Notes: generated by a model from the sequence alone, not told the origin. A stretch of DNA of 64,000 bases from Spongospora subterranea f. sp. subterranea (GCA_049724395.1 JAUGWO010000139.1:1-64000), one strand, 5' to 3'; shown: positions 12,393 through 24,128, counted from the first letter of the stretch. Made by a program: numbers and translations.

Positions 12393-12896
12393 CAATGCTA
12401 ACTTGATCACATTTTCAATTTATTTTGTGAATTACGGTAACATCAAAATGTGGATGCTGTTTTTTTGTTGAGTACGGTAAACGTTTTCTTGACTGTCGGC
12501 GATATAGGTGCTGAATCTTCTCGTGGCAGTGCTCCACGTGCTCACTGACCACTCCTTGGTTTTGAAAAGGGCTAACAGCCTAGACACGTAAACGCCGATT
12601 AGAGGTCTCTTGGATTTGAATTTCGTATTGCCAGCCACCTATGCAGGTGAACGCCACACAGTGCAGGCGGGAGTGGCGATGCGGCGACGCCGCAATCGCC
12701 TTCCGATGTGCGCCGGCCTGTATATAAGAGTTGTCCCTGTACGCCACACACCGTAGATAGACCAACTTGTCTTTGATGGTGAAGTACGCTGGAATTCTGA
12801 TTCCCTTAGGGTGCTGCATCGCTCGCGGATTGAGGCGCTGCGCTCCTTGTATCCTGCACTGATATGAAGGTAATCGTCAATGAGAAACAACAAAAA

Positions 12897-12969
12897 GCCC
12901 GTGTGTTCTAGTGGTTCATGATGTGAGACTTTGAATCTCGATGCCAGGGTTCGAATCCCTGCATGGGCT
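12897..12969 (+). tRNA. tRNA-Gln (TTG)
   Basis: A 73-nt cloverleaf. The acceptor arm GCCCGTG pairs with CATGGGC. The anticodon stem TGAGA/TCTCG encloses the loop CTTTGAA (anticodon TTG). The T arm is CAGGG-TTCGAAT-CCCTG. T-rich sequence follows for Pol III termination. The D arm pairs poorly (TTCT against ATGA), so this could be a weakly functional gene or a tRNA-derived copy. Confidence 0.75.
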
Positions 12970-12974
12970 TTGTT

Positions 12975-14825
12975 TTGATTTTGCCTCTCTAGGTACAAAT
13001 GTTGTTGTCTGAACCTGGATTCTGATTTTTATGGACTCTTGGAAATGTTTTGATCAATCAAAGAAAAAGTGAGTGGTTCGACATCATCGTTCGCACTTTA
13101 GTGGCGGGTGGCAGCATCTTCATAAGTCTGAATTTTAATGTTCAAAATCGATAAATCCATTGAAGTGTCTCAAAAGTGATATTCTGTCAGTTTTTGTTAT
13201 TTGACTGGTGGGTTATTGTTGATCTGCATCATCGACGTACACTTCCGAATTCGAGTTTACGTTGAAGCTCTCAAGCAAAATGATGGAGGATAACGCTGCG
13301 TGGCGTCATTTCACATGCTGTGTGTCTAATCATGCCTTTTTCGAAGACGCGCCCATACTGCTTATTCTTGGCCAGGTATCGCAGAATAGGGACTGCAGTA
13401 TCCCGGTGCTCTTCAGCCGGTATCGCCACGAATCGCGACAATTGCCAAATGTCCGATATATCCAAGAAGTTCACGGTACGGGATACTTGTTGCCTGGGCA
13501 TTTCCCTTCCAGGAGGAGGTAAAGACAACGTTGCAAGCGATTTAAAACAATGGATTTTGGACATGCACGCTGGCTTTTAAGAATATGCTTGATGCAGACC
13601 TCATCAGCGTAAATTCTAGACCAGACACAATACTTGCGAGACGAGTTCGCACGGTTTTGACATCACATCACGAAGGCTTCGAAACTCGCACGCCAACTGC
13701 CTGCCAAGGTACGGATTCATCGAGCGATGGACGATCAGGCAACTTGTATGCCTGATCATGACCTTCTAGGATGCATCGGGCATTTGGCAATTAGTGCATT
13801 GTCGCCATTCGTGGCGCTGCCGACTCTGGAGCACTTGAATGCTGCAATACATGTTTTGCGAAACCTGCCATTGGCGCTGCACGAGGCTGAGGGCGCTGCT
13901 TTGTGAGAAAGGTCGACGCTGAAGTTCCCAAGCGAGATGATGAGGACAACGCTGCGGGGAAAGCAACGCAGAGTCAGTCGGCGTGACAGCTGCGATCAAG
14001 CGCAACGATGGATCGGCAAAGATCGTGACGGTGTCAAGTCGACAGAATCCGGGCGATGACGAAAGCGCCGACTGTGAAGTCCTTGTAGGTCATGATAGAG
14101 ACAGCGACACAAGAATTCGATTTCGACAGCAATTGCAAAATACCTGTTCGGTTGCTCCTGAGATATTGGTCATGTTCATGCAGAATTTCTCTCTTAATAA
14201 ATATGGAAAAGAAGCGCTTTACTTGTTTGCGCTCAGTTATGCGGTTAATCCAGAATCACAAACACGATCAGACACGACCGCGCGCTTCTTCGACTCGGGA
14301 TTTGTCAATATCGAGAGCTGCCTCTGACCTATTCTTATCTGTTCAAACGCAGAGGTCGGCCTATTTATCATCGCAAGAAGTTAACAGGAACAGATGGCGC
14401 TGCTGAAAAAGATGACTGCTTCAGGATCGGTTTTGATAAAGGAGCGACCGAAATCGGTTCACAATGAGATTGTACAGGTTGTTGCCTTTCCGATCTTCAT
14501 AAACAAGTTGTTGGGGCAAGTGATGCTTTCTATCTATGCCAGTGTTGTTAAACAATGTTCGATGTTTTGCAGTTATTGGTTGGGTCGCAGCTCAATTTTA
14601 CCAAAAACAAAACACTTCCTCATTACCACGTTTGCAAAAACACTAACCAGATACTGCGTTTAAAGGACAATTCAATCTATGCGATTACGAAGAAATCAAA
14701 GAGTTTTCGAGCAAGCGTCAAAGCCAATACGCTGGCTATTATTTTAAGCTTTAAAGTAAAAAATGCAACTTATGTAGCAGCTGATTGGCGGCAAAACGAG
14801 TCAGAGAACGACTTCAACAACAAAA
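12975..14825. other. No recognisable gene; diverged internal repeats
   Basis: This 1.85-kb stretch has only short open frames. Plus-strand 13350-13475 and complemented 13775-13900 share TCGCCACGAATxGCGACAAT and AATTGCCAAATGxCCGAT. A direct repeat GAAGxTCxCAAGCxAxATGATG with GACAACGCTGCG-like sequence occurs at 13265-13305 and 13921-13960. It looks like decayed repetitive DNA, with nothing assignable to a family. Confidence 0.5.
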
Positions 14826-14831
14826 AACTAA

Positions 14832-14915
14832 TCCCCCCTACCCGGGTCGAACGGGTGACCTGAGCATGACAGTCAATTCTACAGTGCCCCGCTCTTCCAA
14901 CTGAGCTAAGGAGGG
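14832..14915 (-). tRNA. tRNA-Tyr (GTA) with 11-nt intron, copy 1
   Basis: An 84-nt gene. The acceptor arm CCCTCCT pairs with AGGGGGG (one T-G). The D arm is GCTC-AGTTGGAA-GAGC. The anticodon stem is GGGCA/TGCTC with the loop CTGTAGA. The intron AATTGACTGTC sits after position 37, the standard place for eukaryotic tRNA introns. The T arm is ACCCG-TTCGACC-CGGGT. Confidence 0.93.
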
Positions 14916-14986
14916 AATATTGTTATGATAAAAAGTGCAGTCTTCATTGAAAAAGATTCCGGGAATAATCGAGCATCTAAAAAAAA

Positions 14987-15070
14987 TCCCCCCTACCCGG
15001 GTCGAACGGGTGACCTGAGCATAACAGTCAATTCTACAGTGCCCCGCTCTTCCAACTGAGCTAAGGAGGG
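14987..15070 (-). tRNA. tRNA-Tyr (GTA) with 11-nt intron, copy 2
   Basis: Identical to the copy 155 bp away except for one base in the intron (AATTGACTGTT). A run of seven T on the minus strand follows at once as a Pol III terminator. The two copies form a direct tandem pair, which suggests a local duplication. Confidence 0.93.
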
Positions 15071-15097
15071 TTGTTACATGATCGCCCTCGCACTCAA

Positions 15098-15385
15098 TCA
15101 CTCAATATCGTAGTCGGAATTCATCAGCTGATCAAGACCAGTTGCTGTCGTCTCTGCGTTTATTGATCGAGAAACGGGTCGTCGTTGAGGCGGTTCTGTA
15201 CTCGCCGTATTGTTCAGAAATCTCGAAACTTGGGGTGAAAGGACAACCTTCTTGATGGTACCACCGAACAAAGGTGCAGCAATGGGCGGAAATGCTTCAG
15301 TAGTTGTCGCAGACTTTGTCTTAGCAGCAATAGAAACTCAAATCTTCAATGGTTAAACAACCACTGAAGATAGGCGATAGGCCAT
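15098..15385 (-). CDS. Small uncharacterised protein, two exons
   Basis: Spliced model: ATG at 15385-15383, exon 1 to 15362 (MAYRLSSV), a 42-nt GT-AG intron at 15320-15361 ending in CTGCTAAG, and exon 2 from 15319 to the TGA at 15098. The exon lengths of 24 and 222 nt stay in frame and give 81 residues. The product is basic in the middle (PPQRRPVSRS) and ends acidic (LDQLMNSDYDIE). I see no signal peptide, membrane segment or known domain. The model rests on splice-site quality, phase agreement and the well-formed C-terminus. It begins only 28 bp beyond the 5' end of the second tRNA-Tyr gene. An alternative donor eight codons in would shorten it by one residue. Confidence 0.5.
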
Positions 15386-16155
15386 TATTATATCGTCGTT
15401 ATGGTTGATTATACCCTCAACCCAAATCAAAAACGTCGTCGCAAAATCAAATTTTCGCAAAATGCTTGGTTTTTATATATAACAATTCGGCTCCGAGGTT
15501 AACTTTTCAGGTATAACCGTATCTAAAGGGGAAGGATGTGGAGTGTTTGACAAGCTCGATATTAAACCTCACAAAACGCCCACAAACAAGCGCAACACAC
15601 ATGGTGCACATCATACAACAAGCCTGAGCTGTCAAACTGAAACAAACATTCAGTCAGGAAATGGTCACCGTAAAATAACCTATTCAAAGCTGGCTATCCT
15701 AGAGCTAGCATTCCCTCGAACTCGAACTTGAAATATAAATTTTCAGAGATAGGAATTAGATGCTTGACAAAACAGACAAAATAGATGACATCTGGTACTG
15801 CATCAACACACGACCCGTCATGAACACGAGATGTGGAACTTTATTCAAAACATTTTTGAGCCGTCATTGAAATACCACAATGTCAAAGTCACAAGGTCGC
15901 ACCTTATATTGGACGCAGTCAATCATTGCTCCAAGGAAATCGTCGAGGGCAATTCAAATGAAAGGCAAATCGCTAAGAACATGCGATACCTTAATATGGC
16001 TTCTTAGCGCGATCGGCAACTCAAATTACAGAGATTGCATAAACTCAAATTTTCGAGAAAATCACATTCATACCAGAATTTTGCTTCTCGAGCATTGAAT
16101 AGATTATTGAGATATGAATACTCCCAAAAACTTACGCGAACAAATTACAGGGGAT
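15386..16155. other. Intergenic, no gene recognised
   Basis: AT-rich sequence with short open frames on both strands. A TATATATAA run near 15474 lies about 90 bp upstream of the preceding gene's ATG and could be part of its promoter. An acceptor-like TTACAG at 16145-16150 just before the next ATG leaves open an upstream 5' exon of the following gene. Confidence 0.4.
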
Positions 16156-16773
16156 ATGTCAAGCGCTCCAACAACTGCTAATTCCTCATCGGGTGACACT
16201 GGCATTCGTCTTGAATCTACGATTGAGAAGAGACCCTCGTTAGGTTGAAAACGGACTTACAAATGGACGTCGTATTTTCTCAAACCACCAAGGAAAAGGA
16301 CGGCAACCGGCGCGGTGGCCTGATGAGCCGAAGGCGAAACCAGGTCGCGTTGGGTTGGCTGGCAAAGAGGACATTATGATCACTGATCAACCATCCCTGA
16401 TTGTCATCGCACCGATAACAAGACGTGTAGCCACGCTTGGAATAGAACGGTTGCCCAGTCCAGGAAGGCTCTGTCCAATTCGTGGCTAACAGACATGCAC
16501 GAGAACCGCCGCCAAGCCACCCGCGTCCAACTCCCTTCCCTCGATCGTGTCTGCCCATGTTCAGCACCCGCAGAGGCGGCAACAACATGTCCCAGCTGTT
16601 CCCAGTACGCCGCCCTCCTCTCCACGCTGATCGAGGGCGAGATTCGACCAAGCCCAGCCTGCCAGATCACGAGAGAGATGATCGGGTTTCATGTACCAGA
16701 AGTCGAAGTTGACGCTCACGCGGGCCGATGTCAACGCGCCGATCTACACATCCTCGGGCAACCGAACACCTGA
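16156..16773 (+). CDS. Uncharacterised cysteine-bearing protein, three exons
   Basis: Spliced model: exon 1 16156-16243, intron 16244-16292 (49 nt), exon 2 16293-16424, intron 16425-16492 (68 nt, ending GGCTAACAG), exon 3 16493-16773. The exon sum of 501 nt is in frame and gives 166 residues. The start is Ser/Thr-rich (MSSAPTTANSSSGDTG). The second half has a CPC and a CPSC pair, then LLSTLIEGEIRPSPAC, then a His/Cys-containing tail (HAGRC). Paired cysteines could bind zinc, but I recognise no family. The first ATG is preceded by a good splice acceptor, so the true N-terminus may lie upstream. Confidence 0.5.
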
Positions 16774-17072
16774 GGTTCGTCGCTCATACTACGGTCCACA
16801 ATTTACTATCGTCAGGGTTCGCAGAATGCGATTTATCGAAGGGTCATGGCAAACAGGAATAATATATCAAACTTCTAAATTGTTTTTATACGTATAGCAG
16901 GAAATGTCGTGCCTTGATAGGTTTCAGATTATGAACTATGGTGCCAAATATTCGGTTGTGGCGATCAATCTTGACCTATTGTGAGTTGAACGGCGTAGGC
17001 TGTGGCGACGACAACGAGCGGCTTGTACCATTACTTCTGACATCGGACAAGGCGCCCTTCTCCTGCACGACG

Positions 17073-18227
17073 TTATGGAAAACCCGTCGTGACTTTCGAC
17101 GATGGCGCTGGCACAGTTTTGAATCGCGGCGCCGGTCGTAGGTCACTCAATCCGTGGGCGAATCGGCATTTGTGCTCGTATGGGCACGAACCGGATTGGG
17201 AATAGGTTCGGCAGATCGCCGTCTTGAACAGCTGCGGATTGCAGATCGTCTTCTTGGCGTCGGCCGAATGATAGGGATCATCCACAGACCCGTCGCCGAC
17301 GGCGGGCGCCAAGCTCACCTGGATCGCCCTCATATCGTGGGAGATGATGGGAACCTGATGGGTCGATATCGAGCGGATCGCGGTTGGGACCGAATACGAG
17401 CCGGTGTCCTCGTCGGACGGCAGGACGATGGCATCGGTCGCGGCGCGAAGCTGTTCGATCCCGTGCGCGAACTGGCATTGACTTCCGTAATCGCAAGTAC
17501 CCGATTGTTGGAACTGGCGACACAATTCAGTTTTGTACGTGCGCCGATCGCGGATGAATGTGGATCGTCGCGGGGCGTGATGCTCTTTCGAGACCTGATT
17601 CGATTCCTCGGTCTTATTGCTGTGGGATCGACTCAGATTGCGACTGGGGATACGCGAAACGGGCTGGATTGAGGCCGACTTCTTTCGCAGCTGCTGCGAT
17701 CCATGGGCGAACTGACAGCTCGCCCCGTATGGGCAAAACCCGATCGTGGAGAACGTTCGGCACAGCTCAGTGTGGTAAAGGCTGCGATTGGTTGGGCTGG
17801 CCTGTCGATCGTAGAACACCTTAGCATGAGGGAAACTGCCCCAACGACTCAACAGCGGCATCTTCTGGGCGTCCCGGTCGCTGCTGTTGAAGCTGGCAGA
17901 CCGGCCCTTTCCCAGGCCGGGCAAGAAGCTGGACGCGTCGCTGGTGGGGTGCAGGAATATCTGCTTCGGGATTTGCTGTGGCTTTTGGTGCTGATGCTGG
18001 CCTTCATAACTGAATGGCGACACGGCATGCGGTTCGGTATGTGTCTGAACAGACGACGACCGACGCAGATCGTCTGATCCATGAGCGAATGCACATTGAT
18101 CGCCATATTCACAAGTCGCATTTGCCATAAATGTCCGACACAGCGACGTTTTGAACCTTCTTGGATATATGAGTACTTTCCGCGAATCAGATGCCGCCAG
18201 ATGCGACGCGTCTACAATATTCGGCAT
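17073..18227 (-). CDS. CCCH zinc-finger protein with four TTP-type fingers
   Basis: This protein carries four C-x8-C-x5-C-x3-H fingers, each introduced by a (Y/F)(K/H)T-x-(L/I)CR leader and followed by the (F)AHG-x-x-(D/Q)LR signature of the tristetraprolin group. The fingers begin with [27 protein letters not shown] and FKTAICRTY. Such fingers bind AU-rich RNA elements, and the family usually controls mRNA stability or translation; most tristetraprolin proteins have two fingers, so four is unusual. The linkers are Ser/Gln/His-rich and probably disordered. The ATG at 18227 (MPNIVDASH) gives 384 residues. The frame is open further upstream to another ATG at 18365, but that extra part looks like leader sequence. 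No intron is evident. Confidence 0.85.
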   Translation of the reverse strand: MPNIVDASHLAASDSRKVLIYPRRFKTSLCRTFMANATCEYGDQCAFAHGSDDLRRSSSVQTHTEPHAVSPFSYEGQHQHQKPQQIPKQIFLHPTSDASSFLPGLGKGRSASFNSSDRDAQKMPLLSRWGSFPHAKVFYDRQASPTNRSLYHTELCRTFSTIGFCPYGASCQFAHGSQQLRKKSASIQPVSRIPSRNLSRSHSNKTEESNQVSKEHHAPRRSTFIRDRRTYKTELCRQFQQSGTCDYGSQCQFAHGIEQLRAATDAIVLPSDEDTGSYSVPTAIRSISTHQVPIISHDMRAIQVSLAPAVGDGSVDDPYHSADAKKTICNPQLFKTAICRTYSQSGSCPYEHKCRFAHGLSDLRPAPRFKTVPAPSSKVTTGFP

Positions 18228-18588
18228 ACTATCCCCCAAACACACACACGAACTCAGCACGATAAGAGAAGCAATATGGTATTGACGTAGGACTTGATCG
18301 ATGGTTGTGATTAGGGACACGCGCTTGAGAAAAGGGCACGCGCGACCGTCCCGCAAAGACGTCATTCGGGTCACCGATATCTGGACCAGGTCGCCATCGA
18401 CATGATACTTGCCGTCGGACCTGGTTGACCAATTATTATCAATTGCTGGAGGGATTATAGGACCCTTTCCGAAGCACGTATCACTTTCGTTTAGATCGAC
18501 ATCAACGACACCAAATCATATACGGTAGGACAATGTAGGTAAGATTTTATTCCAAGCACAAATCGCCAAGTCCATGGGCACTTCTCCA

Positions 18589-19865
18589 TCAATATTTAAG
18601 CTGTTTAGGTTGTTCCCAGGTGAAGCTCTTCTCGTTACGACCGAAATGGCCATACGCTGAAGTCTGGACATAAATCGGGCGCTTCAGGTCCAGTTCGCGA
18701 ATAATGGCACCGGGACGTAAATCAAAGTTGTTCTCGACGATTTTGAGCAGATTGTCGTCGGACTGCTTTCCGGTGCCATAGGAGTCGACGAAGATAGATA
18801 GAGGGTGTGAGACACCAATGGCGTATGAGAGTTGAACTAGAGCGCGCGCGTTCAGTTGTGGTGAAATTTCTGAAAGTCATGGACCAACCTAATACACGGC
18901 TAGCGAGACCGGCGGCGACCAACGATTTAGCGACCCATCGAGCGGCGTATGCTGCTGAACGATCGACCTTGGTTGGGTCTTTACCGGAGAAAGCACCGCC
19001 TCCATGGGCGCCCCATCCTCCATAGGTATCAATGATGATCTTACGGCCGGTCAGACCAGCGTCGCCATGGGGTCCTCCAATAACGAACCGACCCGATGGG
19101 TTTAAGTGGTAAACGGTGTCGTCGTCAAGGTACTTTTCCGGAATCACGTATTTGATGACATGTTCACGAAGATCGGATACGATCTGTTCGAACGGATTAG
19201 TGAAAATGAGCTGAATTTCGTGTTGAAACCTGCTGTACCTGTTCCTGGGTGACGTCTTCAGTGTGTTGGGTCGAGATGACGACCGTGTGAACACGAACTG
19301 GTTTCACGTGGCCGTTCTCTTCCTCGTACTGGACCGTGACCTGGGTCTTGCCGTCGGGGCGTACCCAAGGAAGGATTCCTTTCTTGCGAACTTCGGTCAA
19401 TCGGGCTCCGAGTTTCGTGGCAAGGACGTGGGTTAGGGGCATGTATTCGGGGGTCTCATCAGTGGCGTAGCCAAACATGTGACCCTGATCGCCGGCACCG
19501 ACATCGTCTTCGCTGCGATTCTCATGCACACCCTGAGCAATGTCTGGGCTCTGCTCCTCAATGGCGACAACGACGTTCATCGTCTTGTAATCGAGTCCCT
19601 TCTTCTCGTCGTCGTAGCCGACGGATTTGGCCGCGTCTCGAACGATCTGCTCTAGGTTGATTTTGGCAGTGGTGGAGATCTCACCGAAGATCATGATCAT
19701 GTTGGTTTTGGTTGCCGTTTCACAGGCGACTTTGCCATCGGGATCGGCCGCTAAAACAGCGTCCAAGACGGTATCGGAAACACGATCGGCGAGTTTATCA
19801 GGATGCCCTTCATTGACACTCTCGGACGTGAACAGATAGGTTTTCTTCTTTTGCTGTTCAACCAT
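18589..19865 (-). CDS. MAT: S-adenosylmethionine synthetase
   Basis: Makes S-adenosylmethionine from methionine and ATP in the cytosol. Three exons: 19865-19239, 19183-18889 and 18836-18589, with introns of 55 and 52 nt. The exon sum of 1170 nt gives 389 residues, the usual length. Signature motifs are present: the ATP-binding [17 protein letters not shown] near the N-terminus, [15 protein letters not shown] in the middle and the P-loop-like [16 protein letters not shown] late in the protein. The C-terminus ([12 protein letters not shown]) is also typical of eukaryotic enzymes. The start at [20 protein letters not shown] agrees with the family. The frame stays open upstream of the ATG, but that stretch is Pro/Gly-rich leader sequence with no resemblance to the enzyme. 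All recognisable catalytic motifs are intact. Confidence 0.95.
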
Positions 19866-20108
19866 CGTGTGTGTATCCCCCGGCTGGCCTGGTTTCGATG
19901 GAGGAACAAAGCAATTAGGCTTATGACCACAGAGACGAGCTACGACCGAGTGATAGGCAACACCCCAACAGGAGCGTGCAGTGTGGCCGGGTGGCCAATT
20001 GGACAAGTGCGCCGCGCCGGGTCCTCGCACTAATGAGTTCGGCCACTTAACAGTGTCCGGGCCACTTTTGACAGTGGGGGTTACCTGGACATGCAGTGTG
20101 TGACCTGG

Positions 20109-20128
20109 TGGCAGTTGGCCAACTGCCA
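20109..20128. promoter_or_regulatory. 20-bp perfect palindrome upstream of MAT
   Basis: TGGCAGTTGGCCAACTGCCA is its own complement and lies about 245 bp upstream of the MAT start codon, amid repeated TGGCC words. It could be a binding site for a dimeric regulator. There is no direct evidence for this. Confidence 0.35.
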
Positions 20129-20129
20129 A

Positions 20130-21514
20130 TGGCCATCCCCCGGCCTTCCCCGGCCTTCCTCGGATTCGGAATTTCATCGCAGACTTGGGACTTGGCATAT
20201 ATTTCCCGTGCCGAAACATCAGGGCTCGTTGATTCTCTAAAACCAGGTGTCACTAAACTCGTGTATTTCAGCAAGAAGGCCTTAGTTTGCTCAGTTTCAT
20301 TTGCCAAGATCATCTACATGCGTTGGCACGTTCACACTAGCTCTGCGATTGTGAAAATGATTAGGTTCCAATAAATTCATATAGTGCCTGACGACTATGT
20401 TTAACACGGCTACTTGACTCTTTGTATTCCATCAATATCGATCATTATAGGTAATGCTTCGATGAAGGCACTAACGGATTGTTCAAAGCAATTAAGTTCA
20501 TTTATGTGGTTGCCATCCATAACGGCACCAGGCGCATCTGGCTCAAGTCACTGAGCAGTCAAATTCGGACGTACCATTCGGCAATCACAGAAAATACATA
20601 TCAGTTTACAGACATACGAGCGACGCGAAGTCAGTTTCCGTATATATTGCACGAGCCCACAGAACAGCGGTGCTGTTATGGTCAACACTAATCTGACTCC
20701 GACATGTGCTGAGCTATAGCTGGAGCACATCTGGTTGACCCAATGTACCGAATTCTGTAAAGGTGAACGCATAAAATATCGTACACACGAGGAATACAAA
20801 AACGCAACAAATGGGATTTAAGAAATAAAACGTATTTACCTTGATCATCATGACAAGCAGTTTCTATTGGCAACACCCAAGAATCACATTGAATGTTTTG
20901 ACCGTCTGTGTCATGCGAAATCTATGAAACAGCGAACACGCTGGCCATTTTGGCATTCGTGTTCCAAAAGGTGTGCATTAACATCTTGCAAGATAGCTTG
21001 ATATCCTCGGTTCTAACGACTGTCAAGGTTGGACTTGACCGCGGTCGCCTCCGTTCTGATGACTGCCGATGGCGCTAGTAGCACTGTTCGCTCGATAAAC
21101 ATGTACTAGTTTGACTCTATTAGCGTGTTGATGACCATCCTGATGTTACAGCAATGTATTCTCTGCTTAGCGATGAATGTTGATAATAAAGGGGAGTTTC
21201 TTATATAAGGTCCCGATCCGAGGTTGTCTTGTGGTTCATGATCGGTGATAACGAATCAATGGGCCAATCTGCAGTCATGGATTCCCCCACCGTCTTGAGC
21301 GGATACCACTGAAACCTGAGTGAAATTGGCGAAAAAGTTATTGAGTATTTTGCGATGTCTACGTTTATCACAAAAATATCATCAACGACAAGCGGTCCAT
21401 AGTTTGAAACCAAGCCATCCTCAAAACAAACGAGATCAACACAAGTTCTCATGATTTCATAATAAAGCCCATGTTCATAACCGTATTTCACAAAAAATGT
21501 CTGAGCCCACTTGT
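20130..21514. other. No recognisable gene
   Basis: A 1.4-kb stretch with only short open frames. The longest (minus strand, 21201-21491, about 96 codons) has no recognisable motif and lies next to the dispersed repeat copy at 21515. It probably belongs to decayed repetitive DNA. Confidence 0.4.
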
Positions 21515-21612
21515 AAAAGTGGCCATAAAATTCGCTTTATTTTTGTGAATATTTTGTCAAGTTTTGGATTCACTTTCACAGAATTGGCCACGTCGGCATA
21601 GATACACTGAAC
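21515..21612 (-). repeat. Dispersed repeat, copy 2 (partner at 12299-12392)
   Basis: The complement reads TCAGTGTATCTATGCCGACG and continues into AAAGTGAATCCAAAACTTG, TTCACAAAAATAAAGC and TGGCCACTTTTACAAG. This follows the 12.3-kb copy with scattered substitutions. The element is not identified. Confidence 0.75.
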
Positions 21613-21690
21613 ATGTATATTGCACAGTGCGCTTTAACTCGCTGCTACACGTGGATGGGGGAACGGGAAGGGTTGGACGATTGTGATTTT

Positions 21691-21850
21691 ACAGCAGGGG
21701 GAACGAGGGGATATTTTCTTTCCGTTTCTTTTTCTTAGCTGGTGCTTGGATTGTTTTTTGTTTTCCGGCTCTGAATCGGACATTATTAAACAAAAAACAC
21801 TCTAAGCCAGCTAAGACAAGACACGGAAAGAAACAACATCCCCTGCTGTT
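21691..21850. repeat. Foldback repeat with ~70-bp arms
   Basis: ACAGCAGGGG...TTTCTTTCCG...TTAGCTGG...GTTTTTTGTTT on the left is matched in complement by the right half, which ends at CCCCTGCTGTTAT. The loop is short (around CTCTGAATCGGA). It may be a small foldback MITE. Arm identity is high but not complete. Confidence 0.75.
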
Positions 21851-22354
21851 ATACACTGGCGATCCGAACTCTCGGAATCTGGCTAAATATGATATGCCGA
21901 GACGTCTCTTTCAAAAGCGTCAACATCAAACGCACTGCGAGTGCTTCGGAAATACTCCAAATACACCAGTCAGTTTATTTATAAGCGATGGATGGGCAAG
22001 ATCATTAACGATGTTACGTGTTTCCTTTTATCTATATTGCGTGTGTTGAAAGAATGTCGTTTACATAATACATGCTCGAGCAAGTTTAAAACAAATGTTT
22101 ACCCTCCATTGGTATTATTTCGGACCAGAGGAAGTATAATTTATAGCATATGCGGAACTTTACATTCCCCGTTGGAAGTCGAAAAAATGTATCCAGAGTT
22201 TTGGTATCCCAAATTAGCTTTTCAATATGCATAGATTGCCCATTCATAGATCTATAAGCTGGCACCATATTTGGATCCGGACGCGCGCAGGGTGATTGTG
22301 AATCGCCTATTGCAACCCTGTACGGATATTGTTTGATATTGTTCATCTATTTTT

Positions 22355-23405
22355 TTTACGGTACGTAAGTGATCAAACCGTGCAAAGTGATCACCATTCA
22401 ATCCTCCCCTTTCCGTCACTGGCAATGGGACTCTTGTAATGTCCATGGGAACAGCTTCTGACAGATCACGCTTCTTAATTTATTTGGATATTCAGCGGCA
22501 CTGGTTAGTATCGCTGTTGTTATTTTTTTTCAGAATGTTTATAAGCTCACTTCACAGATGATGGATACAGGATTTGCAATTGTGTGGCGTTCATTGTTTC
22601 ATATGGTTGTTATCATCACATCGCTGATGATCGTTATTTCGGCAGTGGTCGCCGTTGGCGGATGCGTATGCGTCAATTGTGTTAAGGTTTGCCACCAACT
22701 AAATTCTGATTGATGCCCGAGCTGACAGAGATCATGGAAGAGTCATTTCGCAAGTGGATGGATTGTTTGCCATCCCTTGATTATCTATACAGGTTGCTTC
22801 GCGAAAGGGACCAGTTAGGATTGTTATCTTCACAGCAAAAAAACTATGAATATGTTGGCAACAACCCATCCACTTGCAAAATGACTCATCTCTATCAGCT
22901 CGGGCATCAGCACTTAGCTAATGGCGATCCTTGATACAGTTGACGCTTACGCGACTGCCAACGGCGACCACTGCAGAGATAACAATCATCAGCGATGTGA
23001 TGATAACAACCATACGAAACAATGAACGCCACCGCGCCATTAGGATCGCTCCTGCAAATCCAGTATCGATCTTCTATGAAGTGAACATTAACAACAACGA
23101 TACTAACCAGTGCCGCTCAATATCCAAATGAATTCAGAAGCGTGATCTGTCAGGACTCAGGTGTTCCCATGGACATGACACGAGTGTGACGGAAAGGTCC
23201 TAGACTGTAGGCACGCATTGTTACAAGCTGTTACAAGAGTCCCATTGCCAGTGACAGACTGTAGGAACGCATTGTTACGACAGTCCCATTGCCAGTGACA
23301 GACTGTAGGAACGCATTGTTACGACAGTCCCATTGCCAGTGACAAAAAGGGGAGGATTGAATGGTGACCACTTTTGATCAGTTTGCACGGTTTGATCACT
23401 TATAC
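22355..23405. repeat. Inner large palindrome (~430-bp diverged arms)
   Basis: The sequence 22355-22790 reappears in complement at about 22840-23405, with the centre near 22815. Matching blocks include GTGATCACCATTCAATCCTC, CGGCACTGGTTAGTATCG, GTTATCATCACATCGCTGAT, CAGTGGTCGCCGTTGGC and AAGTGGATGGATTGTTTGCC. The arms differ by substitutions and indels. The right arm also carries an expanded 44-bp tandem repeat. No protein is recognisable in either arm. Confidence 0.85.
23203..23344 (+). repeat. 44-bp tandem repeat, three copies
   Basis: Units starting GACTGTAGGxACGCATTGTT begin at 23203, 23257 and 23301. The first is 54 bp long and the next two are 44 bp and nearly identical. The left palindrome arm has only one short equivalent, so the array expanded after the inversion. 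Confidence 0.85.
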
Positions 23406-23802
23406 CCACTTAGCATGTTCCGCGAGTGGTCCCCCAATGTACCTCTCGGTCCATTCAGTTGTCAAGTTGGGTGAGCGAATTTGACGCTCCACTAGTTTTG
23501 GGTGTGTCACACTCACACACTCAGACACATCAAGCCCTAGATTAATCCGAGGAGTAATTCGACCCACCCAATACAGTCAATGGCCGAGATAAACAGAGAC
23601 ACCACACACCCAAGACATTGTATCAAACATGAACGCGACAGAGGACGAAAACCTATCCCATCTCAAAATGGTCATTGCTAGTTTGGCGTAGACCGTTCAA
23701 TCCAATTCAAGCCTGACTGTTTGTACAAAATCTTCTTGGCGCCGGAGGGATTGTCGCTTCAGCCGATTGCAAAACGAGGGACTGTTCCCAATTGTACAAC
23801 CT

Positions 23803-24128
23803 GTAATGTGCGATTCGATCGACATCAACGTCGACTTGTCGCAAACAGAGTCATTAATGCCGAAAAGGTTTGGCGAAGAGTTAGCTCAATACATTTGAGC
23901 AGTGGGCAATAATGACCAAGGTTTATTTAAATTTCGCATACCAATCCCTGGAGCTCGTGGTTATCGAATACCATCAATGCCAGTTGCTCTTTTTCTTCCA
24001 CAGAAAGGCTATTGGCAATACATCCACTGCTCAAATGTATTGAGCTAACTCTTCGCCAAACCTTTTCGGCATTAATGACTCTGTTTGCGACAAGTCGACG
24101 TTGATGTCGATCGAACCGCACATTACAT
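23803..24128. repeat. Inverted duplication with ~103-bp near-identical arms
   Basis: 23803-23905 and complemented 24023-24128 are almost identical. Both encode CNVRFDRHQRRLVANRVINA, on opposite strands. The minus-strand copy extends the frame to about 80 codons with SVEEKEQLALMVFDNHELQG. The product is unknown. Because the arms are so alike, this duplication is younger than the surrounding palindrome. Confidence 0.85.

Noticed and set aside
16280-16670. Minus-strand frames of 88-123 codons opposite the three-exon gene.
   Set aside because: No splice support or domain; the plus-strand model has consistent phase across two introns.
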